A stretch of 64,000 nucleotides of DNA from Flammeovirga agarivorans (GTDB lineage: Bacteria; Bacteroidota; Bacteroidia; Cytophagales; Flammeovirgaceae): contig NZ_JABAIL010000001.1 of the NCBI RefSeq assembly GCF_012641475.1, positions 434,001 through 498,000 of the forward strand, written 5' to 3'. The translations under genes were made by a program, and so were the position numbers. Positions 53,034 through 62,136 of the stretch are shown piece by piece. Every line of letters begins with the position of its first letter. Positions within the stretch are counted from its first letter, which is position 1. The notes under the pieces are model-generated. The model was not told where the DNA came from and searched no databases. It saw only the letters and a list, made by a program, of their open reading frames with translations.

Positions 53034-53573
53034 ATGAAAAAATATTTATTACTCCTTCCATTCTTATTCTTCTTTCATTTATCGAATGCTCAATTTCATT
53101 TCGGAATTGGTGGTGGTGGTAGTTGGGGAGTAGGCGACTTGTCTCCTTTTTCAAGTACAGGTTTTAATGCTTATATAGAACTTTCTCATGAATTTAATGA
53201 TAAGATGGAGGCAGGGTTAATGGCCAATATCAATGGTTTTGTCGCTATCCCATTGGATGCATCATTATCACAGGCCTGGTATCAGGTACCTATCATGGTA
53301 AATGGTAGATATCTATTGATTTCAAGAGATAAGGAAAAGCTATTTCACCCTTATGTTCAAGCAGGTTTAGGTGCAGTTAAATCCTATTACTTGAAAGGTT
53401 CAGGCCCAAATTTAGATCCGGAATTAGTAGATGATTTCTGGAAATTTGGTTTTAGAGGTGGATTTGGAGCAAAAGTATATATGTTCAACTTACAAATTAA
53501 CTATCTTTACGGAGGTAAATTTGATGAGTATGTTTTAGGAGGGATGGAATTAACCGTCGGATTATACTTCTAA
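53034..53573 (+). CDS. Small outer-membrane beta-barrel protein (first of a tandem pair)
   Basis: A 179-residue protein with signal peptide (about 1-19, N-A-Q) and an F-x-F-G-I-G-G-G-G start typical of eight-stranded OmpA/OmpW-like barrels of Bacteroidetes. It ends V-G-L-Y-F, with the terminal Phe expected for barrel assembly. Alternating aromatic strands run throughout. It lies 36 bases ahead of a similar gene. Function unknown. Confidence 0.8.
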   Translation: MKKYLLLLPFLFFFHLSNAQFHFGIGGGGSWGVGDLSPFSSTGFNAYIELSHEFNDKMEAGLMANINGFVAIPLDASLSQAWYQVPIMVNGRYLLISRDKEKLFHPYVQAGLGAVKSYYLKGSGPNLDPELVDDFWKFGFRGGFGAKVYMFNLQINYLYGGKFDEYVLGGMELTVGLYF

Positions 53574-53609
53574 TATCAAACTCTATTTCTCTTTCATTCA
53601 ACTTTATCC

Positions 53610-54125
53610 ATGAAAAAACTAACACTAACTTTTTTCTTCATTCTAGGAATTATTCTGACCTGCCAAGCCCAGTTTCGTATGGGATTAGGCGGAGGCGTCA
53701 CCAATTTGAACAATAAAAGTGAAAATGGTGAGACTATGGGAGCATATTTCTTTTTAGCTCCTACCTATCAAATTCAACCAAAATTGGATCTTCTTTTTCA
53801 GGTAGATGTAGCACTAGATTTATCAGGAACAGAAGCAGACATGATGTATACATCTTTGACCCCTATAGTGAGATACTATCCATGGGAGTCGACTGTACGT
53901 CCGTTTATACATGGAGGTGTCGGTGCGTTTATTACCCCAGAAAAGACTCTAGATTATGGAACTGTTATAGAGGATAAGAACGCAGTAGATTTTGGTGTAA
54001 AAGTGGGTTTTGGCTTTCTTTTCAAAGCAATCCTTGTGAGCTGTAATTACTCTTCTGCATATACAACTTTTGTTGATTCCTCCTCTAAAGGATATGTAGA
54101 TCTATCGGTAGGATTTAGATTTTAG
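53610..54125 (+). CDS. Small outer-membrane beta-barrel protein (second of a tandem pair)
   Basis: A 171-residue protein with a signal peptide (about 1-20, C-Q-A-Q) and F-R-M-G-L-G-G-G at the mature start, ending S-V-G-F-R-F. Both ends match the upstream neighbour in pattern, which suggests diverged tandem paralogues. Likely an eight-stranded barrel in the outer membrane. Function unknown. Confidence 0.8.
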   Translation: MKKLTLTFFFILGIILTCQAQFRMGLGGGVTNLNNKSENGETMGAYFFLAPTYQIQPKLDLLFQVDVALDLSGTEADMMYTSLTPIVRYYPWESTVRPFIHGGVGAFITPEKTLDYGTVIEDKNAVDFGVKVGFGFLFKAILVSCNYSSAYTTFVDSSSKGYVDLSVGFRF

Positions 54126-54443
54126 ACATAAAAAAACAGGAGTCACAATGTAACACCTGTTTAATCCAATTTTCAGTTCAATATAAATAAGTCTTTATAT
54201 TCTTATTCAATAGAAATTGATTTTGAATAAAATAATGGGTTAATATTATCTTGAGTCAATTTCTACGTTGTGAAACAAATTAGGATCTAACAGAAAAGAA
54301 CGAGATAGCCGAAACTTTTTCAAGCACTAATGCTATCTACAGTTTAATTTCACGCGTTATTTTTCAATTTGTTCACTTCATTTATACTTATTAAATAAAG
54401 AGTCATTCTAATGTGATAAGTCTATCTTAGAATGATTTTTTTA
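54126..54443. other. Convergent intergenic region with two hairpins
   Basis: A gap of 318 bases. AAACAGGaGT and ACACCTGTTT (54130-54163) form a hairpin that likely ends the barrel genes. TCATTCTAA and TTAGAATGA (54403-54435) form a second one next to the convergent hydrolase gene. The sequence between is AT-rich without a coding frame. Confidence 0.6.
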
Positions 54444-55259
54444 TTACTTACAGAATTTTTTTATGGTTTCATTATATTCTTCCGGTAACTCGTAATAAGG
54501 AGAATGTGCTGTACCCTCAAATACCTTTAATTCTGATTTTGTGATCAGTGAATGGATTTTCTTGATCCATTCCGGAGGGAAAGTAATATCTTCTGATCCT
54601 GTACAAAAAAGCATCGGCACTTTCTCATTTAACGCATTTACTTGATCTACAGAATAGAAAGTTTCTCTAATCATTTTGCGCATATCGGATGGAGCAGGTG
54701 GACACATTGTTCCAATTTGAAGGTATAAATAGGCGATTTCAGGTTTCCGCTCATAGAACCCGTCTGCTAAACCAAAGTGTTTACCTAAGGGTAAACTTGA
54801 TACAGGTGGTCTAGGAGCAGGAATTTCATAAAAGTGTTTGATATCTTCCTGATAAATGCCCGCTAAAGAATTACTAAATACAATAGATAGTGCTCTTTCT
54901 GGATAATTCATGGCAAAATCGATCATGCACCAACCTCCCATAGACTGACCAACTAAATGAGCTTTTTTTACATCTAGGTGATCCATAATAGCTTTCATGT
55001 CTTCAGCAGCTGTATGAGGAGAATGTTTTAGGTGCTGATTGGTAGAGTTTCCAAATCCTCTTTGATCAAAAGTTATCACTCTGTACTTTTTCGCTAATTG
55101 GGGAACTTGTTGGAAAAATATGGCATGGCTTCCACCTAATCCATGACCAAAAATTATGGGTGTACCTTCACCAACACTTTCGTAATAGATCTTTTCACCC
55201 TCTCTTTCAATATAACCTTGTCCGGTTTTTTTTGGGCGATCAGCAAATGGGTCTTTCAT
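54444..55259 (-). CDS. Alpha/beta hydrolase
   Basis: A 271-residue cytosolic hydrolase with the complete triad: Ser106 in G-Q-S-M-G-G, Asp224 in G-S-E-D and His252 in G-T-A-H-S-P. F-G-H-G-L-G-G near residue 37 forms the oxyanion loop and D-Q-R-G-F-G-N-S is the usual strand-four turn. The family includes esterases, lactonases and peroxidases, and substrate cannot be told. Single gene. Confidence 0.92.
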   Translation of the reverse strand: MKDPFADRPKKTGQGYIEREGEKIYYESVGEGTPIIFGHGLGGSHAIFFQQVPQLAKKYRVITFDQRGFGNSTNQHLKHSPHTAAEDMKAIMDHLDVKKAHLVGQSMGGWCMIDFAMNYPERALSIVFSNSLAGIYQEDIKHFYEIPAPRPPVSSLPLGKHFGLADGFYERKPEIAYLYLQIGTMCPPAPSDMRKMIRETFYSVDQVNALNEKVPMLFCTGSEDITFPPEWIKKIHSLITKSELKVFEGTAHSPYYELPEEYNETIKKFCK

Positions 55260-55457
55260 AACTGAAGATGAGTTTTAAGGTAAACGAGTTCATTAAGAAT
55301 CAGTTAAATATGTATAACAAAAAGTACAATCCAAAATCAATTTTAGTACTATTATTTGAATTTGTTTCAAGAATCAAATAATATGAAACTTAAAACAGAT
55401 GGGTAAGAAAATCAGTTATTAATTTATGTAAATCCATATCTATCACTATTACTCATT

Positions 55458-56504
55458 ATGAACAAAAGCAATTTTTGGGTGTGGTTATCCTTTATGACAG
55501 TTTTTCTTTCATCATGTGTATATGAGGCAGAAAAACCTCCTTCATATATTGTTTCCGATGGTACAACAATGAATACATATGTTAAAGTCAATTTGGATAA
55601 TTCCCAATCTTCAAGAACTACTACTTTCTTTACATCAATAGACCTAAATGATAGCACTTCAATCTCAGAAATCACATCATTAGCATTAGTAGTACATGGC
55701 TTAGGATATGATTACCAAAATCAGTTTCAAAGTATCTACAATAGCATTTATGACATTGGTAAAATCAGTTCAACACTAGTTGTTGCTCCTTATTTTAGTA
55801 ATAGTAGTGCAGATAATAATATCTATTGGACAGGAGCTTTATGGAGGATTGGTGCAAATTCCGTCGATGAGCAAAGTTCCTATCTACTCTTGGAGAAGTT
55901 TCTAAAAGAATATGTTTTTGAAGGGAAGTTTCCCAACCTGAAGGAAGTACTCTTGTTAGGTCACTCAGCTGGCGGACAGTTTGTTCAGCGATATGCGGCA
56001 CTGAATAACCTCGAACAAGCTTATGATAACTATACATTTAAATATGTAGTGAGTGATCCATCTTCTTACCTGTATATCAATAATATGAGATTTTCAGATT
56101 CAGATGGTCTATATGTTGTTCCCGATGATTGTGAAGGATATAATAATTACCATTACGGTTTAGCCGATATATCTTCATTTACAGATTATAGAACAGATTT
56201 AGATTCAACAACAATTGTCGAACAAGATGTCTCTCGATTGGTTACATATGCAACAGGTACCGAAGATCTTGATAACTCAGATGAGAGTTGTCAGGCGAAT
56301 TGGGAAGGTGGCGGATCAGATATTGTAAGTACAAGTCAGAACTCAAGGTATAAGCGAGCATTGTACATGCAAATGTTTTATGATTCTTTATATTCTGGAG
56401 AACATGAACATCGATTATTTGAAATAGAAGGAATTGATCATGATGCCGCAGGAATATATCGCTCTATTGAGTTTATGGATTGGCTAAGAGCAAATCTTTA
56501 CTAA
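55458..56504 (+). CDS. Alpha/beta-hydrolase-fold lipoprotein
   Basis: A 348-residue lipoprotein with lipobox L-S-S-C (Cys20). The fold shows in A-L-V-V-H-G-L-G-Y (about 76-84), the nucleophile elbow G-H-S-A-G-G (Ser170) and a late I-D-H-D-A-A-G that supplies the likely catalytic His. The acid residue is not clear. Family members of this kind are extracellular esterases. It is 29 bases ahead of dcuC and may be the first gene of the downstream operon. Confidence 0.82.
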   Translation: MNKSNFWVWLSFMTVFLSSCVYEAEKPPSYIVSDGTTMNTYVKVNLDNSQSSRTTTFFTSIDLNDSTSISEITSLALVVHGLGYDYQNQFQSIYNSIYDIGKISSTLVVAPYFSNSSADNNIYWTGALWRIGANSVDEQSSYLLLEKFLKEYVFEGKFPNLKEVLLLGHSAGGQFVQRYAALNNLEQAYDNYTFKYVVSDPSSYLYINNMRFSDSDGLYVVPDDCEGYNNYHYGLADISSFTDYRTDLDSTTIVEQDVSRLVTYATGTEDLDNSDESCQANWEGGGSDIVSTSQNSRYKRALYMQMFYDSLYSGEHEHRLFEIEGIDHDAAGIYRSIEFMDWLRANLY

Positions 56505-56533
56505 AAAGAAAACCCAAAAATTAACTATATAAA

Positions 56534-57904
56534 ATGATATTCATAAGCGTCCTCATCACATTAGTAATGATAGGAGGGGTGGCGTATTTACTCACCAACA
56601 AATATAACCCACAAGCAGTATTGCTATTTAGTGGTTTATTAATGATGGTGTTTGCCCTATTGTTGGGATTGAATTTACCCACAATGAAACAAAATACGGG
56701 GCTTCCTTTCTTTGATCTTTTTGCGATGACCAAAGAGGTTTTAGCAGATAAAGGAGCAAAAGTAGGTTTAATGATCATGACCATAGGTGGTTTTGTTGCC
56801 TACATGCGACATATTGGTGCTAGTGATGCATTGGTATATGTCTGTATCAAGCCATTAAAATTGATGCGTAAAACTCCCTATTTCGCAGCTTCTTGCGTTA
56901 TTCCAATTGGACAATTTTTATTTATGTGTACCCCTTCTGCAACAGGGCTAGGGTTACTATTAATGGCTTCAATTTATCCTGTTTTGGTCAGATTGGGTAT
57001 TAGTAAAGTATCTGCAGTATCTGTGATAACAGCTTGCACTGTTTTTGATATGGGGCCTGCATCCGCAAATACTGCTCAGGCTTCTCATCAGGTAGAAATG
57101 GAGGCAGTACAGTATTTTCTTCATCATCAATTACCTCTTACCATTCCCATGACTATCATTTTGATGATCGTATATTTCTTTATCAACAGGTTTTATGATA
57201 CTAAACAAGGACTTAGAGATGAAGTAGAATTGGTAGACGGGGAAGACTTTACAGTAAGTGCTCCTTTATATTATGCCTTTTTACCTGTGATGCCTTTGGT
57301 GTTATTGATGATTTTTTCTCCAACATTCAAATTATTTGATCCACCTATCACTCTGGATACCACAACTGCAATGTTGATTTGTACCATAACAGGTATGTCT
57401 TTAGAGTTAATCAGAAAAAAAAACTTGAAAGATATTATGGGATCAATGAAAATATTTTGGGAAGGAATGGGAAAAGTCTTTGCAAGTGTTGTGACATTGA
57501 TTGTCTGTGCACAAATGTTTTCAAAAGGTCTCATTTCATTGGGATTTATCGACAATCTTGTGAATGCCTCTCAGAGTTTGGGTTTGGGGTTTGAAGGTGT
57601 CTCTATATTAATGACAGTAATGATTTTTCTAGCTTCTATGTTAATGGGTAGTGGAAATGCATCTTTCTTCTCCTTTGGTCCATTAGTTCCTCATATCGCA
57701 GCACAACTTGGTGGCAATAAAGTAGGTATGATCCTATCTATGCAACTAGCATCTAGTATGGGACGAGCTACTTCTCCTATTGCAGGAGTAATCATTGCCA
57801 CTTCTGAACTTGCAGGAATTTCCTCATTCGATTTAGCAAAAAGAAATCTTATTCCACTTGTTGTGGGGTTGATTTCAATGTTCATACTTAAAACCGTCTT
57901 CTAA
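56534..57904 (+). CDS. dcuC: C4-dicarboxylate transporter, DcuC type
   Basis: A 456-residue inner-membrane transporter with about 12 hydrophobic helices. Family marks include the Pro/Gly-rich T-P-S-A-T-G-L-G-L-L-L near residue 137 and the late G-S-G-N-A-S-F-F-S-F and S-M-G-R-A-T-S-P-I-A-G. DcuC proteins move succinate, fumarate, aspartate or similar acids. Its stop overlaps the next start by one base (TAATG), so translation of the porin gene is likely coupled to it. Confidence 0.9.
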   Translation: MIFISVLITLVMIGGVAYLLTNKYNPQAVLLFSGLLMMVFALLLGLNLPTMKQNTGLPFFDLFAMTKEVLADKGAKVGLMIMTIGGFVAYMRHIGASDALVYVCIKPLKLMRKTPYFAASCVIPIGQFLFMCTPSATGLGLLLMASIYPVLVRLGISKVSAVSVITACTVFDMGPASANTAQASHQVEMEAVQYFLHHQLPLTIPMTIILMIVYFFINRFYDTKQGLRDEVELVDGEDFTVSAPLYYAFLPVMPLVLLMIFSPTFKLFDPPITLDTTTAMLICTITGMSLELIRKKNLKDIMGSMKIFWEGMGKVFASVVTLIVCAQMFSKGLISLGFIDNLVNASQSLGLGFEGVSILMTVMIFLASMLMGSGNASFFSFGPLVPHIAAQLGGNKVGMILSMQLASSMGRATSPIAGVIIATSELAGISSFDLAKRNLIPLVVGLISMFILKTVF

Positions 57905-59241
57905 TGAGAAAGACAATTACTACACTATTATGCATTCTTACTTTGTGTTTTTATGGGCATCAAATAAAAGCACAAGAGAAATCGTCTAGTCCTCCTTTTT
58001 ATATCCAAGATTATCAGTTGGGTAAAGGAATACGTTTTTCAGGGCCCAATGGAGGGTATTTCATGAAAATACGGAGTTATGTACAATCTTTCGCAGAAGT
58101 GAGAACAACCAATAATTGGGATGATCCTGAAGCTCGTTTCAGAGTTAGAAGAGCTAGGTTTGATGTAGAAGGAAAGTCTGCAAAAGAAAAGTTCAGTTAC
58201 CGCTTAAGAGTAGATTTTGCAATACCGAATAATACAGACGGAGACGACCTTTATTCAGGGACACTCCTTGATGCTTTTATTACATATCGACCAACGAAAA
58301 ATTGGAAATTTACCTTTGGTCAGAGGTCTACAATGACAGATAATAGAGAAATGCGTATTCCATCTGATCAGCTCCAATTGGTAGAGCGTTCTCGTGTGAC
58401 TTCGGCATTCGCAGCAGTAAGAGACTTTGGTTTATTTATCGAGGGGAAAGAACGATTGGGTAGTTGGTATGTTAAACCCGGTGTAGCTATTACCGCAGGA
58501 GATGGGCAAAATGCTTTTAAAAACAGAGGAGGTTTAAAGTATGGAGGTCGAATTGATTTCCTGCCTTTTGGTCTTTTTAGAAATATGGGAGAGTTTTCTG
58601 AAGTGGATTTTGCGAGGCAGCTTACCCCTAAATTGATCTTTGGAGCAGCATATAGTTATAATGTTGGAATAAGCAGTCGTAGAGGTAGAGGAAGTGGCGA
58701 TATTATTTACTTAGGAAGTGATGGTGTCACTGAAGAACTACCGGATTATGGTAAACTCTGCACTGACTTTATGTTTAAATACCAAGGTTGGACAGTATTG
58801 GGTGAGTTTACATGGGCTTATGCGAATGTAAACTCACCAGATATATTTTATAGAGTAAGAAATGATGGTTCAACAGCCAATCTGCGCTCAGATGATGGGT
58901 TAAATAATGCATCAATTATTGATTATGTAGCAGGAAGAATGATGGTCGGTCGTGGTTATAATATTCAAGGAGGGTACCTCTTTAAGTCTGGATATTCCAT
59001 CGATGGTAGATTTACTTATCTAGATCCTGATAACAACTCTTTCTTAAATAATGAGCAGTTCTACAATAGAGATAAATATTACACACTAGGTTTTGCAAAG
59101 TACCTGATGAGTGATGCAGCAAAAGTACAATTAAGTTTTACATATGTAGATGCATTGCCAGGTTCTAAAGGTAGTGATGGAGAGGTGATCAATGCCGATG
59201 CAGAATTGTTAGGACGGTTGATGTTCCAAGTTTCATTTTAA
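57904..59241 (+). CDS. Phosphate-selective-porin-like outer-membrane protein (first copy)
   Basis: A 445-residue outer-membrane protein with signal peptide (about 1-23, K-A-Q) and a barrel of the porin O/P (OprP-like) type: F-R-V-R-R-A-R-F-D-V-E-G near residue 80, F-G-Q-R-S and G-R-I-D-F-L-P-F-G. It ends L-M-F-Q-V-S-F with a terminal Phe. A similar barrel gene lies two genes downstream. The name is a homology label; substrate may be an organic acid or peptide rather than phosphate. Confidence 0.88.
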   Translation: MRKTITTLLCILTLCFYGHQIKAQEKSSSPPFYIQDYQLGKGIRFSGPNGGYFMKIRSYVQSFAEVRTTNNWDDPEARFRVRRARFDVEGKSAKEKFSYRLRVDFAIPNNTDGDDLYSGTLLDAFITYRPTKNWKFTFGQRSTMTDNREMRIPSDQLQLVERSRVTSAFAAVRDFGLFIEGKERLGSWYVKPGVAITAGDGQNAFKNRGGLKYGGRIDFLPFGLFRNMGEFSEVDFARQLTPKLIFGAAYSYNVGISSRRGRGSGDIIYLGSDGVTEELPDYGKLCTDFMFKYQGWTVLGEFTWAYANVNSPDIFYRVRNDGSTANLRSDDGLNNASIIDYVAGRMMVGRGYNIQGGYLFKSGYSIDGRFTYLDPDNNSFLNNEQFYNRDKYYTLGFAKYLMSDAAKVQLSFTYVDALPGSKGSDGEVINADAELLGRLMFQVSF

Positions 59242-59252
59242 ACAGTTTAGAG

Positions 59253-60806
59253 ATGATCAAGAAATTAATATTACTACTTAGCTCTCTGTTAATTGTTTAC
59301 AATGTAAGTGCACAAACAAGAGCATTAGAGGAAAAGTTTTTTCCTGAACCTGATATCGAAATACCAACTCCTGCTTTTCAAAAGTCAGAGTTGTTGGGTT
59401 TTACAAAGTACAAAGAAATGGTAAAGTATGTTACTTTACTGACTGAGGGTAACGACTTTGTAAAATTGGACGAAATAGGAGAAAGCCAAAAGGGACGGGA
59501 TATTATTCGATTAAGAATTAATAAACCATCAAATAATAAAAAAATTAGGGTATGGCTACAAGGGGGGCTTCATGGAAATGAGCCTGCTAGCTCTGAAGGG
59601 GTTATGTTTATTCTTTATTCGTTATTGAAAAACCCCGACTATGCATACTTATTAGATCGATTGGATATTATGGTACTTCCTATGGCAAATGCGGATGGCT
59701 TTAATAACCAAAATAGGTTTTCAGCTAATGGTCTAGATCTAAATAGAGATTTTATTAAAATGGAAGCTCCAGAAACAAATGCGATTAGAAAAGCCTTTTC
59801 AGAGTTTTCCCCTCAAGTTGCTATCGATTTTCATGAATATAATCCATATCGTACTCATTTTACCTATTTCGGAGAAAGAGGAATTACTACCTATTATGAT
59901 GCATTTTTCTTGTATTCTAACAACCTGAATGTTAATCCTATTATTAGAGAAACTACTAAAAGTTTATTAGTAAATAATGCCAAGCAAGAGTTGATAGAAA
60001 ATGGTAGGCATGTTTCGGATTATTCGAGCACAAAAATTAAACATGGACATATTCATTTTAATCAAGGAGGTTCAAGTCCAAGATCAACATCAACAAACTA
60101 CGCTCTGAGTAACTGTTTAGCTGTTTTGATGGAAATAAGAGGAGTTAACCTAAAAAGAATATCATTTAAACGAAGAGTACAAACCACTTTTTTAGCGGGT
60201 ATGTCTTATTTAAAAACAGCCTATGAGCATGGTGATTCAATACGTTCAGTTATTGAAAGAGCGAATATCAGTACAGCTAATTTAAACGAACCTGTTGTGA
60301 TCAAACAAAAAAAGCCAATTGTAGAATCAGAATATACTTGTATCGATTTAGCAACAGAAGAAAAGGAAGTGATAAAAGTAGCGATGACAGATGGTCTAAT
60401 GATGGAAATAGAAGAATCTAGAACTAGACCTTTTGCATATATTTTACTTCCTGAAGAAGAAAAAGCAGTAGAGAAGTTGAAAAAATTAGGATGCACTGTA
60501 GATCAGTTATCGACTAATAAAACCATAAAAGTAGAGGCGTATCAAGTCCTTAAAAATAATGAATCGGTCATTAAATGGGAAAAGATATATTTAAGGTCGT
60601 TAAAGACAAAAGTAGAAGAAACTACGAAAGACTTCCCTAAAGGATCATTTATAGTTTATATGACGCAAGAACATGCAAATATTTTACCTTCTGCTTTGGA
60701 ACCCGAAAATGACAATTCCTTTTTCACTTTTAGAGTAATTGATGGAGCCTTTACCAAAGGTGATGAATTACCTGTTTATAGATATATGATGAAGCAAAAA
60801 ATATAG
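59253..60806 (+). CDS. Secreted M14-family zinc carboxypeptidase
   Basis: A 517-residue protein with signal peptide (about 1-20, V-S-A-Q). Zinc ligands are His107 and Glu110 in G-L-H-G-N-E and His194 in D-F-H-E-Y. The substrate residues N-R sit in L-D-L-N-R-D-F (164-165) and the catalytic Glu is Glu294 in L-M-E-I-R-G. The complete set makes it an active carboxypeptidase candidate. A C-terminal extension of about 200 residues is of unknown use. Its place between two porin genes and after dcuC suggests release of amino acids for uptake. Confidence 0.92.
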   Translation: MIKKLILLLSSLLIVYNVSAQTRALEEKFFPEPDIEIPTPAFQKSELLGFTKYKEMVKYVTLLTEGNDFVKLDEIGESQKGRDIIRLRINKPSNNKKIRVWLQGGLHGNEPASSEGVMFILYSLLKNPDYAYLLDRLDIMVLPMANADGFNNQNRFSANGLDLNRDFIKMEAPETNAIRKAFSEFSPQVAIDFHEYNPYRTHFTYFGERGITTYYDAFFLYSNNLNVNPIIRETTKSLLVNNAKQELIENGRHVSDYSSTKIKHGHIHFNQGGSSPRSTSTNYALSNCLAVLMEIRGVNLKRISFKRRVQTTFLAGMSYLKTAYEHGDSIRSVIERANISTANLNEPVVIKQKKPIVESEYTCIDLATEEKEVIKVAMTDGLMMEIEESRTRPFAYILLPEEEKAVEKLKKLGCTVDQLSTNKTIKVEAYQVLKNNESVIKWEKIYLRSLKTKVEETTKDFPKGSFIVYMTQEHANILPSALEPENDNSFFTFRVIDGAFTKGDELPVYRYMMKQKI

Positions 60807-60817
60807 ATAAATACACA

Positions 60818-62119
60818 ATGAAAAAATTAACTCATTACTTATATTTTCTCGCATTGATGTGGTTATCTCCTACCATATTATTTGCCCAAGATATTGAAGA
60901 TGATCAAACGGATGATGTTGATCTCATTGATAATACCAATACCTCAACTTTTGAGTTAGGCAATGGGCTTAACTTGAATATGAATGATGGTGATTATTCG
61001 TTTAAACTAAGTGGTATGTTACGACCTGCTTATGGATGGGATAAATTAGATAAAGATACCACAGGCAGTAATTACCTTTATGTAGGTGCAGCAAGGGTAA
61101 ATTTCGAAGGTGTTGCCGTACAAGAAAAGGTGAGCTTCTTTATCGAAGCTGATTTTGTGAATTCCTTTACTTTATATGAAGCTTGGGTAGCGTATCACTT
61201 TTCAGAAACCATGAAACTATCATTTGGACAAAAATTAACCTTTACAAATGATAGGGCATTTACTATAAATGAATCACAATTATCAATGGTTGAAAGAGGA
61301 CCATTATCCAATGCTTTTACTACTAATGGTAGAGAGTTTGGACTATTCTTCGAATCATCTTTTGATGTAGGTGGCATCTATATCAATCCTTCTGCTGCAA
61401 TAACTTCCGGAGACGGTATGAATTCTTTTGGTAATAATTCGATAGATGTAGATAAAGGTGGTTTAAAATATGGAGGGCGTTTAGAAGTTATGCCCTTGGG
61501 TAAATTCAAAGGAAAAGATGGACATCGGCATGTAGTAGATTTTGATAGAGAAGAATCATTGAAACTATCCGTTAGTGGAGCTTTTAGTTACAATGTTGGA
61601 GCTTCGAATCAGACAGGGGACGGTCATGGAGATTTTGAATTATATGATGAGGATGGAGCTGAAAAATATCCTAATTATGGTAAGTATTATATAGACCTTT
61701 TATTAAAGTATAATGGATTTTCTTTCTCAGCTGATTATGTACAAAGTTACGCTCAATCTAAGAAAGATATCTATTCCTCTCCTCAAGCTGTCATTCGTTT
61801 TACCGGTGAAGAAGTAAGTTCATTATATGTTCTTGGTAGTGCGTTTGATGCCCAACTCGATTACCTATTCGAAAATCAATGGGGAATCAATTTTAGATAT
61901 TCACAGTTGATGCCAGAGTATGAAGATTATAATGAAAGTATTTTACAAAAAGAGGAGTGGTACACTTTGGGAGTAGGAAAATATTTCAAAAGAGATGCAT
62001 TAAAACTCCAGGCTATGGGTTCATATATTGATGGTAAAGATAAAGTTGACCCTGTGGATAATGCTACAGATAGCAATAACAGATATGAAGTTAGGGTGGT
62101 AGCTCAAGTGATCTTCTAA
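60818..62119 (+). CDS. Phosphate-selective-porin-like outer-membrane protein (second copy)
   Basis: A 433-residue barrel with signal peptide (about 1-23, F-A-Q). It shares segments with the first copy: S-F-G-Q-K-L-T-F-T-N-D-R versus T-F-G-Q-R-S-T-M-T-D-N-R, then Q-L-S-M-V-E-R versus Q-L-Q-L-V-E-R, and E-F-G-L-F-F-E versus D-F-G-L-F-I-E. It ends V-V-A-Q-V-I-F. An acidic stretch follows the signal peptide. Duplicated within one operon around the carboxypeptidase gene. Confidence 0.88.
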   Translation: MKKLTHYLYFLALMWLSPTILFAQDIEDDQTDDVDLIDNTNTSTFELGNGLNLNMNDGDYSFKLSGMLRPAYGWDKLDKDTTGSNYLYVGAARVNFEGVAVQEKVSFFIEADFVNSFTLYEAWVAYHFSETMKLSFGQKLTFTNDRAFTINESQLSMVERGPLSNAFTTNGREFGLFFESSFDVGGIYINPSAAITSGDGMNSFGNNSIDVDKGGLKYGGRLEVMPLGKFKGKDGHRHVVDFDREESLKLSVSGAFSYNVGASNQTGDGHGDFELYDEDGAEKYPNYGKYYIDLLLKYNGFSFSADYVQSYAQSKKDIYSSPQAVIRFTGEEVSSLYVLGSAFDAQLDYLFENQWGINFRYSQLMPEYEDYNESILQKEEWYTLGVGKYFKRDALKLQAMGSYIDGKDKVDPVDNATDSNNRYEVRVVAQVIF

Positions 62120-62136
62120 CAACAAAAAATATCAAA